A stretch of DNA of 64,000 bases from Hyphomicrobium sp. (GTDB lineage Bacteria; Pseudomonadota; Alphaproteobacteria; Rhizobiales; Hyphomicrobiaceae). Shown here one piece after another: positions 35,502-44,235 of this stretch (positions are counted from its first letter, which is position 1; each line of letters begins with the position of its first letter). Made by a program: the position numbers and the translations under genes. The stretch lies in assembly GCA_016716675.1 (NCBI GenBank), contig JADJVG010000004.1, forward strand, positions 62,001 through 126,000, given 5' to 3'. The notes beneath the pieces are model-generated. The model searched no databases, was not told where the DNA came from, and saw nothing but the letters and a program-made list of their open reading frames with translations.

Positions 35502-36368
35502 TTAAACGTCTGAAATTTCAGCACTATGATGAAATTGTGCTCTGAGCTTCAGTGTCACCGGGCCGGGTTGCCCCGTGCCGATAGCACGACCATCAACTTG
35601 GATGACCGGCATCACGGTATTGGACGCCGACGTCACGAAGGCTTCGCGAGCCGCCAGCACTTCGGTAACCGTAAAGGCGCGCTCCTCGACCGTCAGCCCT
35701 TCCCGCTTGGCGCAGTCGATCAGCGTTGCTCGTGTGACACCGCCAAGAATGCGGTGATCGAGCGGACGAGTAACCAGCGTGCCCGCAGCCGTCACGATCC
35801 AGGCGTTGCTGGAGGCGCCTTCGGTGATCGCGCCATTGGCATCGATGAACCAGGCTTCCTTGGCCCCTTCGCGTTTGGCGGCATCTTTGGCGAGGCACGC
35901 CGGCAGCAACATGACGGTTTTGATGTCCGACCGACCCCAGCGGATGTCCGGCATGGTCTTCACGGCAATGCCGGTGCTGGCCAACGCTGCAATTTTCGAT
36001 TGGCTCTGCGACCGCGCGATGACGACGAGCGTCGGCGCCACGCTTTCGGGCTAGGGAAACGCGAAATCGCGACGGCCCTCGCCGCGCGACACCTGCACGT
36101 AGACCAGACCATCGCGGACGCGATTGAGCTTGATCGTGCGCGTGATGACATGCAGTAGTGCGGCGTCACTCATCGGCGGGGGCATGTGCAGTTCGCGCAG
36201 CGAGCGCGCGAGCCGCGTCATGTGCCGGGTTGCATCCACCAGCTTGCCGCCCAGAACTTCGATCACTTCATAAATGGAATCTGCGAACTGAAACCCGCGA
36301 TCCTCGGCATGGATGGCAGCGTCGGCATGCGGCTTGTAGCTGCCGTTGACATAGATGATGCGGCTCAC
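35502..36368 (-). pseudogene. dat: D-amino-acid aminotransferase, interrupted by an in-frame TAG
   Basis: Fold-type IV PLP aminotransferase (D-alanine aminotransferase group), 288 codons. The N-terminal part is SRIIYVNGSYKPHADAAIHA, DRGFQFADSIYEVIEVLGG and VYVQVSRGEGRRDFAFP. After that, TAG at 36051-36053 interrupts the frame. The same frame continues PESVAPTLVVIARSQSQ, RWGRSDIKTVMLLPACLAK with the PLP lysine, and ANGAITEGASSNAWIV. Relatives have a non-stop residue after the DFAFP-like motif. The gene sits between ntrX and hfq, as in related genomes. Restart at an internal codon would lack the N-terminal domain. Confidence 0.88.
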
Positions 36369-36391
36369 GGAAGGCCCTTCTTGCTGTCACT

Positions 36392-37789
36392 TCAGGCCGA
36401 ACGCAGTTCGCCGCCTCGTTGATCCGACGACACGCCCAGCGCTCGGAGCTTGCGATGCAGCGCCGAACGCTCCATGCCGACGAATTCCGCGGTGCGCGAG
36501 ATGTTGCCGCCGAAACGGTTGATCTGCGCCAGCAGGTATTCGCGTTCGAAGATCTCGCGGGCTTCGCGCAGCGGCAGCGACATCAGATGCTCGGCGCCGC
36601 CATTGACCGGCAACGGCACGTTCGAGCCGATTTCCTCGGGTAACATTTCAGCCGTGATGACCGCGTTGGGTTCGCCGCCAGCCAGGATCATCAGGCGTTC
36701 GACGTTGTTTCTCAGTTCCCGCACGTTGCCCGGCCAGTCGTGGGCTTGCAGTACGGCAATCGCGTCTTCGCCTATGCGGCGCGGCGCCAGACCCGATGTC
36801 TGTGCCACCTGCCCGATGAAATACTGAATGAGTTCGGGAATGTCCTCGCGCCGTTCCGCCAGGCTCGGCACGCGCAGCGTGACCACGTTGAGGCGGTGAT
36901 AGAGATCCTCGCGGAAGCGGCCCTCGCGAATTTCCTGCTCGAGGTCGCGGCTGGTTGACGAGATGATGCGCACATCCACCGCCACTTTCTGCGAACCGCC
37001 GATGCGCAGGAACTTCTGCTCGACGAGCACGCGCAGAACTTTGCCCTGCGTCTCCATCGGCATATCGGCGACTTCATCAATGTAGAGCGTGCCGGTGTGG
37101 GCTTCTTCCAATGCGCCGACTTTGCGCGGACCGCCCGTGCGGTCTTCCGTGCCGAACAGCTCTTCTTCCACCCGGTCCGGCACCATCGCGGCCGCGTTCA
37201 AAACAACGAACGGGCCTGTGGCGCGCAGCGACTTCTGGTGCAGCACGCGGGCAGCCAGCTCCTTGCCAGTGCCGGACGATCCGCGCAGCATGATACGGCT
37301 GTTGGTCGGGCCAGCCTTGTCGATATGGCTCTTCAATTGATTGATCGCTGCCGACTTGCCGATCATCTCGGCGGACACGACCGACCGTTCCTTCAAGTCG
37401 CGCACTTCGCGCTTGAGCTGCGAAGCTTCCAGCGACCGCAGCACGACGAGGTTCAAGCGGTCGGATTTGAACGGCTTTTCGATGTAGTCGTAGGCGCCGC
37501 GACGGATCGCGGTTACCGCCGTTTCGATGTTGCCGTGGCCGGAGATGATGACCACCGGCAATTCCGGATAGGTGCGCTTGATGACCGACAAGACCTCAAG
37601 TCCGTCGAGACGGCTGCCCTGCAGCCAGATGTCGAGGATGACCAGGTGTGGGCGGCGATCTTCGACGGCCTTCAGGGCTTCATCGCTATCGCGGGCGAGG
37701 CGCGTTGTGTGGCCCTCGTCCTGAAGGATGCCTGCAATCAGCTCGCGGATATCGGCTTCGTCATCGACGATCAAAATGTCAGATGCCAT
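36392..37789 (-). CDS. ntrX: Nitrogen-assimilation response regulator NtrX
   Basis: Response regulator paired with NtrY, 465 residues. The receiver domain begins SDILIVDDEADIRELIAGIL with the phospho-acceptor aspartate in LVILDIWLQGSRLDG. The AAA+ domain has Walker A GSSGTGKELAARVLH, but where sigma-54 activators have GAFTGA this protein reads DRTGGPRKVGALEEA; loss of that loop is a known trait of NtrX. A Fis-type helix-turn-helix, FGGNISRTAEFVGMERSAL, is at the C-terminus. It lies 33 bases after ntrY in the same operon. Confidence 0.95.
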   Translation of the reverse strand: MASDILIVDDEADIRELIAGILQDEGHTTRLARDSDEALKAVEDRRPHLVILDIWLQGSRLDGLEVLSVIKRTYPELPVVIISGHGNIETAVTAIRRGAYDYIEKPFKSDRLNLVVLRSLEASQLKREVRDLKERSVVSAEMIGKSAAINQLKSHIDKAGPTNSRIMLRGSSGTGKELAARVLHQKSLRATGPFVVLNAAAMVPDRVEEELFGTEDRTGGPRKVGALEEAHTGTLYIDEVADMPMETQGKVLRVLVEQKFLRIGGSQKVAVDVRIISSTSRDLEQEIREGRFREDLYHRLNVVTLRVPSLAERREDIPELIQYFIGQVAQTSGLAPRRIGEDAIAVLQAHDWPGNVRELRNNVERLMILAGGEPNAVITAEMLPEEIGSNVPLPVNGGAEHLMSLPLREAREIFEREYLLAQINRFGGNISRTAEFVGMERSALHRKLRALGVSSDQRGGELRSA

Positions 37790-37822
37790 CGTTCGGCTCC
37801 TTGGTCTTCACAAAGCTATGTA

Positions 37823-40150
37823 TCATGCTTGGCCTGCCGCCATTCGGCTTGAATGAGCGGCGGCGTCGGTCTTTGCAGTGGATTGTTCGGGTGCGGCGGC
37901 GGTACGCACCGGCAGCGTCATGCGCACAAGCGCGCCGCGTGTCCGGGTGTCGGTTAACGGCGCGTCTTCGAGAGTCAACGTACCGCCATGTTGTTCAACG
38001 ATTTTTTGGACAATCGCGAGGCCGAGGCCGGTGCCTTTGGCGCGTGTCGTGACATAAGGTTCGAGCAACCGGGCGCGGTTCTGCTTCGGCAAGCCGATGC
38101 CGTTGTCGATAACCTCGATGGCCACGCGATCGGCAGACGGCAGCACGCGGACTTCAATCTCACCATGATAATCCGCCGGACGCCCCTGAGCCTCGCCATA
38201 GCCTTCGATCGCCTCGGTAGCGTTCTTGATCAGGTTGGTAACGGCTTGCGAAATCAACCGCACATCAAAGCGCACACGCACGGGCGCATCGGGTATTTGC
38301 ATCGTGAAGCCGATATCCTTGTTGCCTTCGCGGAATAGGATCGCGGGCTCCTGGACGGCAAGCCGCAGATCCTGATCGGCCATCACTGGCTGCGGCATGC
38401 GGGCGAACGACGCAAACTCGTCGACCATGCTTTTGATCTGTCCGGTCTGCCGCTCGATGGTTTGCGTCAACTGATCGAACAGTTCGCGATTGTCCAATAC
38501 TTGCTTGCCGAACTTGTTGCGCAGACGTTCGGCTGAAAGTTGTATTGGCGTCAGCGGATTCTTGATTTCGTGGGCGATACGGCGCGCCACGTCGGCCCAC
38601 GCACTGGTGCGCTGGGCCTGCACCAGTTCCGACATATCGTCGAACGTGACGACCGAGCCGACATCGTCCTCACGGCCCTGCTCGCGCGTGATTTTAACCG
38701 CGAACGTGCGTTCGTTATCGTCAACTTGGCGATTTACCTCAATCTGCCCTTTCGCCTTCAGCCCGGTCTCGTCCGGGGTTTCGAGCACGGGCGCAAATTC
38801 CGGAACCACCAAAGCGAGCGGTTTGCCGACGGCATCGGCACTGGCAACGCCAAGGAGGCGCTCAGCGGAGCGGCTGAGCAGCGTGATTTTATCGTTGCTG
38901 TCGAGACCAATCACCCCGGCGGAAACGCCCGACAAAACCGCCTCCATGAAGTTCTGGCGGTCCGTCAAAACGGCATTCGTGGTCACCAGCGCGTCCTGCT
39001 GTCCCTTCAGTTCGCGCGTCATATGGTTGAAGGTTTCCGAGAGGCGCCGGAGATCGCCTTCGCCGCGCTTTTCAGGCAGCTCGATCATCAGATTGCCGCG
39101 CGAAACTTCCTGAGCACCGGCAATAAGGCGCCGGATCGGCGCGACGAACCGGCCCGCAAACCACATGCCGGCCCAGATCGCGGCGAGCAGCGCCGTGGTC
39201 GAGATCATGAAATAAATCAGTCCGTGCGCGATCTTCAACCCGCTCTTGGACTTGCGCAGTCGATTGTATTCTTCGGCGTTCTGCTCGGTCTGCTGCAGAT
39301 GCCCGAGCACCTTGGCGCTGACACCGCGCGTCACGTAAAGAAAGCGCCCAGGCATACTGTCGATCTTGGCAATGGCCGAGACGCGGTAACTGTCGCTCGG
39401 CATCAGCAGCGGCACCTGACCGGCCTCCGCAAGCTTTATGACGTCGACAGGCGGCACCACATACGGCAGCTTCGGATCGTCGATCGCCATGACAATCGGA
39501 ACACCGTCACTGTCAATCACATAGGCCGCCGGCAAATCGCGCAGCCCCGCCTGGCCGATCAACTGCTTTTGAAATTCATCGGGATTGTTTTTGACGGCAT
39601 CCGAAAGGCCGTTGACGTCGCGCACCATGTTGACGACATCGGTGCGGATGATCTGGCCATGCTCATCGACGTAGGCTTTGGCGACATCGTAGGAGTTTTC
39701 AACGATCGCGCGCGTGCGCGCCGAGAACCAGCCATCGAGCGAGCGTGAGAAGGTCGTGGTTGCGGCGACCGCCAAAAGGATCGCGGGCAAGGCGGCGATA
39801 ATACTGAACAGCACCACGATGCGCGTGTGCAGCCGGGCGCCGGGTTGCCGCTCCTTCCACGCTTTCACCAGACCGCTGGCCTGCCAAGCGATGATGGTGA
39901 GCATCGCCAGAATGAGCACGACATTGATGGCGAGCGCCGTCCACACCACCTGATTGCGAGGGGCAATCGCCGTTAGCCCTGTCAGGATCAAGTAGCTGCC
40001 AAGGGCCGAGAGAACAGAAAGGTCGACAACGGTCAGCCCGATCCAAAACGCCCGGTCCGACGGGTTCAGCGGACTTTGCGCCTCCTCGATCAGCATCGCG
40101 GACGCCGTCGTCTTGGGACCGCCATGCGCGGGGGTGTTGCTGGCGTTCAT
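37823..40150 (-). CDS. ntrY: Nitrogen-regulation sensor histidine kinase NtrY
   Basis: Membrane sensor kinase of 775 residues. Several N-terminal membrane helices are present (FWIGLTVVDLSVLSALGSYL onward) with a large periplasmic sensor region to about residue 310. HAMP (RFVAPIRRLIAGAQEVSRG), PAS (SGVSAGVIGLDSNDKITLLS) and HisKA (ARRIAHEIKNPLTPIQLSAER) follow. The ATPase domain has N-box VTNLIKNATEAIEG and GIGLPKQNRARLLEPY. It senses signals tied to nitrogen or redox state in relatives. The start ATG overlaps the stop of a possible 19-codon leader (TGATG). A candidate promoter lies at 40327-40355. Confidence 0.95.
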   Translation of the reverse strand: MNASNTPAHGGPKTTASAMLIEEAQSPLNPSDRAFWIGLTVVDLSVLSALGSYLILTGLTAIAPRNQVVWTALAINVVLILAMLTIIAWQASGLVKAWKERQPGARLHTRIVVLFSIIAALPAILLAVAATTTFSRSLDGWFSARTRAIVENSYDVAKAYVDEHGQIIRTDVVNMVRDVNGLSDAVKNNPDEFQKQLIGQAGLRDLPAAYVIDSDGVPIVMAIDDPKLPYVVPPVDVIKLAEAGQVPLLMPSDSYRVSAIAKIDSMPGRFLYVTRGVSAKVLGHLQQTEQNAEEYNRLRKSKSGLKIAHGLIYFMISTTALLAAIWAGMWFAGRFVAPIRRLIAGAQEVSRGNLMIELPEKRGEGDLRRLSETFNHMTRELKGQQDALVTTNAVLTDRQNFMEAVLSGVSAGVIGLDSNDKITLLSRSAERLLGVASADAVGKPLALVVPEFAPVLETPDETGLKAKGQIEVNRQVDDNERTFAVKITREQGREDDVGSVVTFDDMSELVQAQRTSAWADVARRIAHEIKNPLTPIQLSAERLRNKFGKQVLDNRELFDQLTQTIERQTGQIKSMVDEFASFARMPQPVMADQDLRLAVQEPAILFREGNKDIGFTMQIPDAPVRVRFDVRLISQAVTNLIKNATEAIEGYGEAQGRPADYHGEIEVRVLPSADRVAIEVIDNGIGLPKQNRARLLEPYVTTRAKGTGLGLAIVQKIVEQHGGTLTLEDAPLTDTRTRGALVRMTLPVRTAAAPEQSTAKTDAAAHSSRMAAGQA

Positions 40151-40209
40151 CAGTCCGCTGCCTCACGCACAACCTGATTGAAAACGCGGACAAAATCGTT
40201 GCTGTTCAT
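40148..40209 (-). other. Possible 19-codon leader peptide overlapping the ntrY start
   Basis: An open frame from ATG 40209 encodes MNSNDFVRVFNQVVREAAD and stops so that its TGA overlaps the ntrY ATG as TGATG. The ribosome binding site is weak. It might couple translation to ntrY or be a chance frame; there is no similarity evidence. Confidence 0.2.
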
Positions 40210-40323
40210 AACGCAGATGCGATCCTGTCCTGAAGTGTTTTGGCGTTGCGCCCGGAGCCGACAGGCGCCCGCGCAACACCCGGAAATAGCCAACAGGCTA
40301 ACTGTGACATTTTCGCGACGGGT

Positions 40324-40355
40324 GTGGCTTAGCCACGGAAACAATTGGCGGTCAA
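40324..40355 (-). promoter_or_regulatory. Candidate ntrY promoter with a dyad over the -10 box
   Basis: On the minus strand TTGACC (40355-40350) and CTAAGC (40332-40327) are separated by 17 bases, a reasonable housekeeping promoter for this group. The -10 lies inside the perfect 13-base dyad GTGGCTTAGCCAC (40324-40336). The position, just after the hairpin that follows ntrC, fits a separate promoter for ntrYX. Assigned by eye only. Confidence 0.35.
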
Positions 40356-40363
40356 GACAGAAT

Positions 40364-40395
40364 AACGGCGGCACAGGCTAATCCATGCCGCCGTT
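40364..40395 (-). terminator. Hairpin between ntrC and ntrY, probable ntrBC terminator
   Basis: AACGGCGGCA (40364-40373) and TGCCGCCGTT (40386-40395) form a perfect 10-base stem with a 12-base loop. On the minus strand ATTCTGTCTT follows, a moderately T-rich tail. It lies 20 bases past the ntrC stop and so probably ends the dusB-ntrB-ntrC transcript. Confidence 0.55.
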
Positions 40396-40414
40396 GGTCA
40401 TTCGCCGATTGACG

Positions 40415-41860
40415 CTAACCTTCGACGGTCCGCAGCACGCGAATGTTGAGGTCGCGAATACGGGCGCGCAGGGTATTACGGTTCAGCCCCAGAAGTTCGG
40501 CGGCCTTGATCTGATTACCGCGCGTGGACGCCAGGGCGGCGCTGATCAGCGGCTTCTCTACGTCCCGGATCACCCGGTCATAAAGACCTGCCGGCGGCAG
40601 TTCGCCTCCGAACGACGAGAAATAGCGCGTCAGGTAGCGTTCGACGGCTTCGCTGAACTCGCCACTTTCTCCGTCGCTGCCGGTTTGGATCGGAGGCGCG
40701 GAACCCGCCAACTCCTGCTCGACGATCTGCGCCGTCAGGGTGTCCTGCGGATACAGCGCTACAAGGCGGCGCACGACGTTTTCGAGTTCGCGCACGTTGC
40801 CCGGCCACGCGTGACCTTTCAGGCGATCGATAGCTGCTGTTTCGATGGATTTCTGCCCCAAACCCTCGCGGCCCGCCTGACGCAGAAAGTGACGAATGAG
40901 GTCGCCGACATCTTCGAGACGTTCGCGTAGTGGCGGCAAGCGCAACGGCACGACATTCAAGCGATAGAACAGATCTTCGCGGAACAGCCCCTGCTGGATC
41001 TGATTTTTGAGATCGCGGTGGGTCGCAGCAATGATCCGAACATTGGTCTTGATCGGCGTACGGCCGCCGACGGTTGTATATTCGCCTTGCTGGAGAACGC
41101 GTAACAGCCGCGTCTGCGCCTCAAGCGGCATGTCGCCAATTTCGTCGAGAAACAGCGTACCGCCTTCGGCCTGCTCGAAGCGCCCAGGTGTGCGCGTTTG
41201 CGCCCCCGTGAAGGCCCCTTTTTCATGGCCGAACAGTTCGCTTTCGATCAATTCGCGCGGGATCGCCGCCATGTTGATCGCTACAAACGGGCCTTGCCGG
41301 CGCTTGCCGTAGTCATGCAGCACGCGCGCCACCAGCTCTTTTCCGGTGCCGCTTTCGCCATTGATCATCACGGTCAGATCGCTCTGCGTCAGACGCGCGA
41401 GCACGCGATAGATTTCCTGCATCGGCGGCGAACGGCCGATAAGCGGCAATTCTTCGGTATCGCGATCGCTGGTCGGCGTCGGGCGCTTACGGCTCGGCTC
41501 GGCCAAGGCGCGCGACACGACGGCAACGACTTCGTTCAAGTCGAACGGCTTCGGCAGATATTCTAACGCGCCTTTTTCAGCGGCCGTCAGCGCCGTCATC
41601 AGTGTGTTCTGCGCGCTCATCACGATGATCGGCAGGTCAGGCCGCAATTTCTTGATGCGCGGGATCATGTCAAAGGCGTTTTCATCCGGCATCACCACGT
41701 CGGTGATAACCACATCGCCTTCGCCCTGGCTCACCCAGCGCCACAGCGTTGCGGCGTTACCGGTGGCACGCGGAGCATAGCCAGCGCGCGCCAGCGCCTG
41801 ATTGAGCACCGTCCGGATGGCGGTGTCATCGTCAGCAATGAGGACGGTACCTCGGGCCAT
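40415..41860 (-). CDS. ntrC: Nitrogen regulation response regulator NtrC
   Basis: Sigma-54-dependent activator of nitrogen-limitation genes, 481 residues. The receiver domain (TVLIADDDTAIRTVLNQALA) has the phosphorylated aspartate in VVITDVVMPDENAFD. The AAA+ domain has Walker A GESGTGKELVARVLH, the intact sigma-54 contact loop GAFTGA in LFGHEKGAFTGAQTRTPG, and Walker B GGTLFLDEIGDMP. The C-terminal Fis helix-turn-helix is NQIKAAELLGLNRNTLRARI. ATG 41860 (MARGTVLIADDD) is preceded by AGAGGAATTTCC; the longer upstream frame is not conserved. It lies 16 bases after ntrB. Confidence 0.97.
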   Translation of the reverse strand: MARGTVLIADDDTAIRTVLNQALARAGYAPRATGNAATLWRWVSQGEGDVVITDVVMPDENAFDMIPRIKKLRPDLPIIVMSAQNTLMTALTAAEKGALEYLPKPFDLNEVVAVVSRALAEPSRKRPTPTSDRDTEELPLIGRSPPMQEIYRVLARLTQSDLTVMINGESGTGKELVARVLHDYGKRRQGPFVAINMAAIPRELIESELFGHEKGAFTGAQTRTPGRFEQAEGGTLFLDEIGDMPLEAQTRLLRVLQQGEYTTVGGRTPIKTNVRIIAATHRDLKNQIQQGLFREDLFYRLNVVPLRLPPLRERLEDVGDLIRHFLRQAGREGLGQKSIETAAIDRLKGHAWPGNVRELENVVRRLVALYPQDTLTAQIVEQELAGSAPPIQTGSDGESGEFSEAVERYLTRYFSSFGGELPPAGLYDRVIRDVEKPLISAALASTRGNQIKAAELLGLNRNTLRARIRDLNIRVLRTVEG

Positions 41861-41876
41861 GGAAATTCCTCTAAGC

Positions 41877-43043
41877 TTAATCGGGTGACGCCGTACGCGG
41901 ACGCTGCTGCATGGGAAGTAGAACGCGGAAAGTCGTACGTTTCGGTTCGCTATCGCATTCGATAACGCCGCCGTGGTCGGCAATAATTTTGGCAACGAGA
42001 GCAAGCCCAAGCCCCGTTCCGGACGGCTTGGTCGTCACAAACGGATCGAACAAATGCGGCTTCAAATGATCCGCTATTCCAGAACCGTTATCTTCAATCT
42101 GGATCATGAGTGGCAGGCTGACGCGCGTATCGGAACCGGAGATCGATAAGCGGACACCCGGCCGGAAGGCGGTCTGCATCACGATGCGGCCGCCCTCGCC
42201 TTTGTCGCCGACGGCTTCGGCGGCATTCTTCACGAGGTTCAAAAACACCTGAACGAGCTTGTCGCGGTTTCCGAGCACCGGCGGCAGCGACGGATCGTAG
42301 TCTTCGATGATGCGCACGCCGCGACCAAAGCCATTTTCAGCGATGCGCCTGACGTGGTTGAGCACGTCGTGGATGTTGACCGCATCCTTGACGATGGGAC
42401 GTTCGTCTCCGAACACCTCCATGCGGTCGACGAGGTTGCAGATGCGGTCGGTTTCCGAACAGATCAGCTGCGTCAGCGCCCGGTCTTCATCCGACAGTGA
42501 CGGCTCCAAGAGCTGCGCTGCGCCGCGAATGCCAGACAGCGGATTCTTGATTTCATGCGCCAGTACCCCAGCCATGCCTGAAACCGAGCGAGCGGCCGCG
42601 CGGTGCGTCAATTGCCGCTCGATCATCTGTGCCATCGAGCGCTGTTGCAGCATCAAGAACATGGTTTTTGGATCTTCCGGCATCGGCCCGCCGTAGACGT
42701 CAATCAGCTTCGGCTGAACCAGACGCGGTGACGACACCTCGATGCCGTACTCATTTACGGTCGTCGCCGTTGACTGGACCTGCTCGACAAGGGCCAGCAG
42801 CGGACAACCGAATGCCACCACATCCTGAATATGGCTGCGCTTCAGCATCGCAGCACTCATAGAGAAGAACGCTTCAGCCGCCCCGTTTGCGAAGACGATC
42901 GTGCCGTCGCGGGCGATCATGAGAATGGGGTGCGGCAGCGCAAATAGCAGAAGCTCGCAGTCGATCTCCACACTGGCAGGTGCTTGCACCATGGGCGGGA
43001 CAAGTGCGTGCGGGGAAGCAGACTTTGATGCCTTACTGCTCAT
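41877..43043 (-). CDS. ntrB: Nitrogen regulation histidine kinase NtrB
   Basis: Cytosolic sensor kinase/phosphatase for NtrC, under PII control in relatives. The protein has 388 residues. A PAS-like region (FALPHPILMIARDGTIVFAN) spans about 30-140. The HisKA phospho-acceptor is in GVLAHEIKNPLSGIRGAAQL. The ATPase motifs are FLNLVKNAAEAVGD, IQIEDNGSGIADHLKPHLFD and TKPSGTGLGLALVAKII. There are no membrane helices. The start overlaps the dusB stop (ATGA), preserving the well-known nifR3-ntrB-ntrC operon. Confidence 0.96.
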   Translation of the reverse strand: MSSKASKSASPHALVPPMVQAPASVEIDCELLLFALPHPILMIARDGTIVFANGAAEAFFSMSAAMLKRSHIQDVVAFGCPLLALVEQVQSTATTVNEYGIEVSSPRLVQPKLIDVYGGPMPEDPKTMFLMLQQRSMAQMIERQLTHRAAARSVSGMAGVLAHEIKNPLSGIRGAAQLLEPSLSDEDRALTQLICSETDRICNLVDRMEVFGDERPIVKDAVNIHDVLNHVRRIAENGFGRGVRIIEDYDPSLPPVLGNRDKLVQVFLNLVKNAAEAVGDKGEGGRIVMQTAFRPGVRLSISGSDTRVSLPLMIQIEDNGSGIADHLKPHLFDPFVTTKPSGTGLGLALVAKIIADHGGVIECDSEPKRTTFRVLLPMQQRPRTASPD

Positions 43044-44041
43044 GCGGCCATCGCCTCGGCGGTATCGTAGAATTCGCTAAGGCCGCTCAGCACGCGTGCC
43101 GGCTCCCATTCAGTGCACAGACGCCTGCGCCAGGCTTTCATGTCGGCCTCGGCGCAGCCGCTGCTGGTCAGATACCAGCCGATATGCTTGCGCGCGTTCT
43201 TGATGCCGAGCGTACCGCCGTAATGGATGAACATCGCTTCGACGTGTTCGAGCGCAATGGAGCGCTGGGTTTCGCGGTCAGGCTCTCCGGGATCTTTGCC
43301 GCTCGATAGCGTTGCCGCGATGCGGCCCGGCATCCACGGCGCACCATAGGCGCCACGCCCGACCATCACGCCCGCCGCACCAGACGCCATCAGCGCCGCG
43401 CGCGCGTCTTTTGGATCGAGAATATCGCCATTGACGAGCACTGGAAGCGTTGTCGCCGCGACGACCGGCGCAACGGCTTGCCAATCGGCGGAGCCCGTAA
43501 AAAACTGGCAGCGCGTGCGGCCATGCACCGTCAGCAGTTTCACGCCTTCGGCTTCGGCGCGCCGCGCGAGGTCGCTGGCGTTGCGGCTCGTTTGATCCCA
43601 GCCGAGCCGCATCTTGAGAGTGACCGGCACCGAGACGGCGGACACGACGGCTTTAATTAGCGACTGGGCGTGATCGAGATCGCGCATCAGCGCCGATCCC
43701 GAAAGCTTGCCCGTCACTTCCTTGGCGGGGCAGCCCATGTTGATATCGATAACGTCGGCGCCCTTGCTCTCGGCGATGCGCGCGCCTTCAGCCATCCAGT
43801 GGGCTTCACGACCGGCAATTTGTATAACAAAAGGTGTAAGATCGCGGCCTTCTGCGCGGCGCACCACGTCAGCCCGATTCTTGACCAGCTCTTCGCTGGC
43901 GATCATTTCGGAAACCACGATCGGGGCACCGAGCCGATGCGCCAGTCTGCGGAACGGTAAATCAGTGACGCCAGACATCGGCGCAAGGGCCACAATCTGC
44001 CCGTGCGGCGGCGTCGAAATCCCGATTTCAGTCGATTTCAT
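43040..44041 (-). CDS. dusB: tRNA-dihydrouridine synthase B (NifR3)
   Basis: FMN-dependent enzyme that reduces uridines in tRNA to dihydrouridine. The protein has 333 residues. It contains LAPMSGVTDLPFRRLAHRLG, the FMN-site QIAGRE, and the Dus signature INMGCPAKEVTGKLSGSAL with the catalytic cysteine. It also has LTVHGRTRCQFFTG and PVLVNGDI. It heads the ntrBC operon, the standard location for nifR3 in alphaproteobacteria. It is divergent from ispDF, with 194 bases between them for the two promoters. Confidence 0.96.
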   Translation of the reverse strand: MKSTEIGISTPPHGQIVALAPMSGVTDLPFRRLAHRLGAPIVVSEMIASEELVKNRADVVRRAEGRDLTPFVIQIAGREAHWMAEGARIAESKGADVIDINMGCPAKEVTGKLSGSALMRDLDHAQSLIKAVVSAVSVPVTLKMRLGWDQTSRNASDLARRAEAEGVKLLTVHGRTRCQFFTGSADWQAVAPVVAATTLPVLVNGDILDPKDARAALMASGAAGVMVGRGAYGAPWMPGRIAATLSSGKDPGEPDRETQRSIALEHVEAMFIHYGGTLGIKNARKHIGWYLTSSGCAEADMKAWRRRLCTEWEPARVLSGLSEFYDTAEAMAA

Positions 44042-44235
44042 TACTGCCCGCCCCGACGTATGCCCAGTTTATGGGCGGCATGAAATACTGCCCTATCGCT
44101 GGGCACATTAGGTTCAGTCTAGGCATTTCGCAAGTGGTGGCAGGACATTACTCGTTGCCGTTTTGACGCGGTGGCGCTAACCCAAGCGGGGATCACCTAA
44201 ATCTCAGAACGAACACGCCCAGGGAGGGGAACGCC

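Noticed and set aside
31440..36053. Idea that TAG is read as an amino acid in this organism
   Set aside because: TAG clearly ends intact genes here, including yicC, gmk, rsmA, the MFS gene, mazG and lipB. Two in-frame TAGs are better explained as mutation or error, or at most as site-specific read-through.
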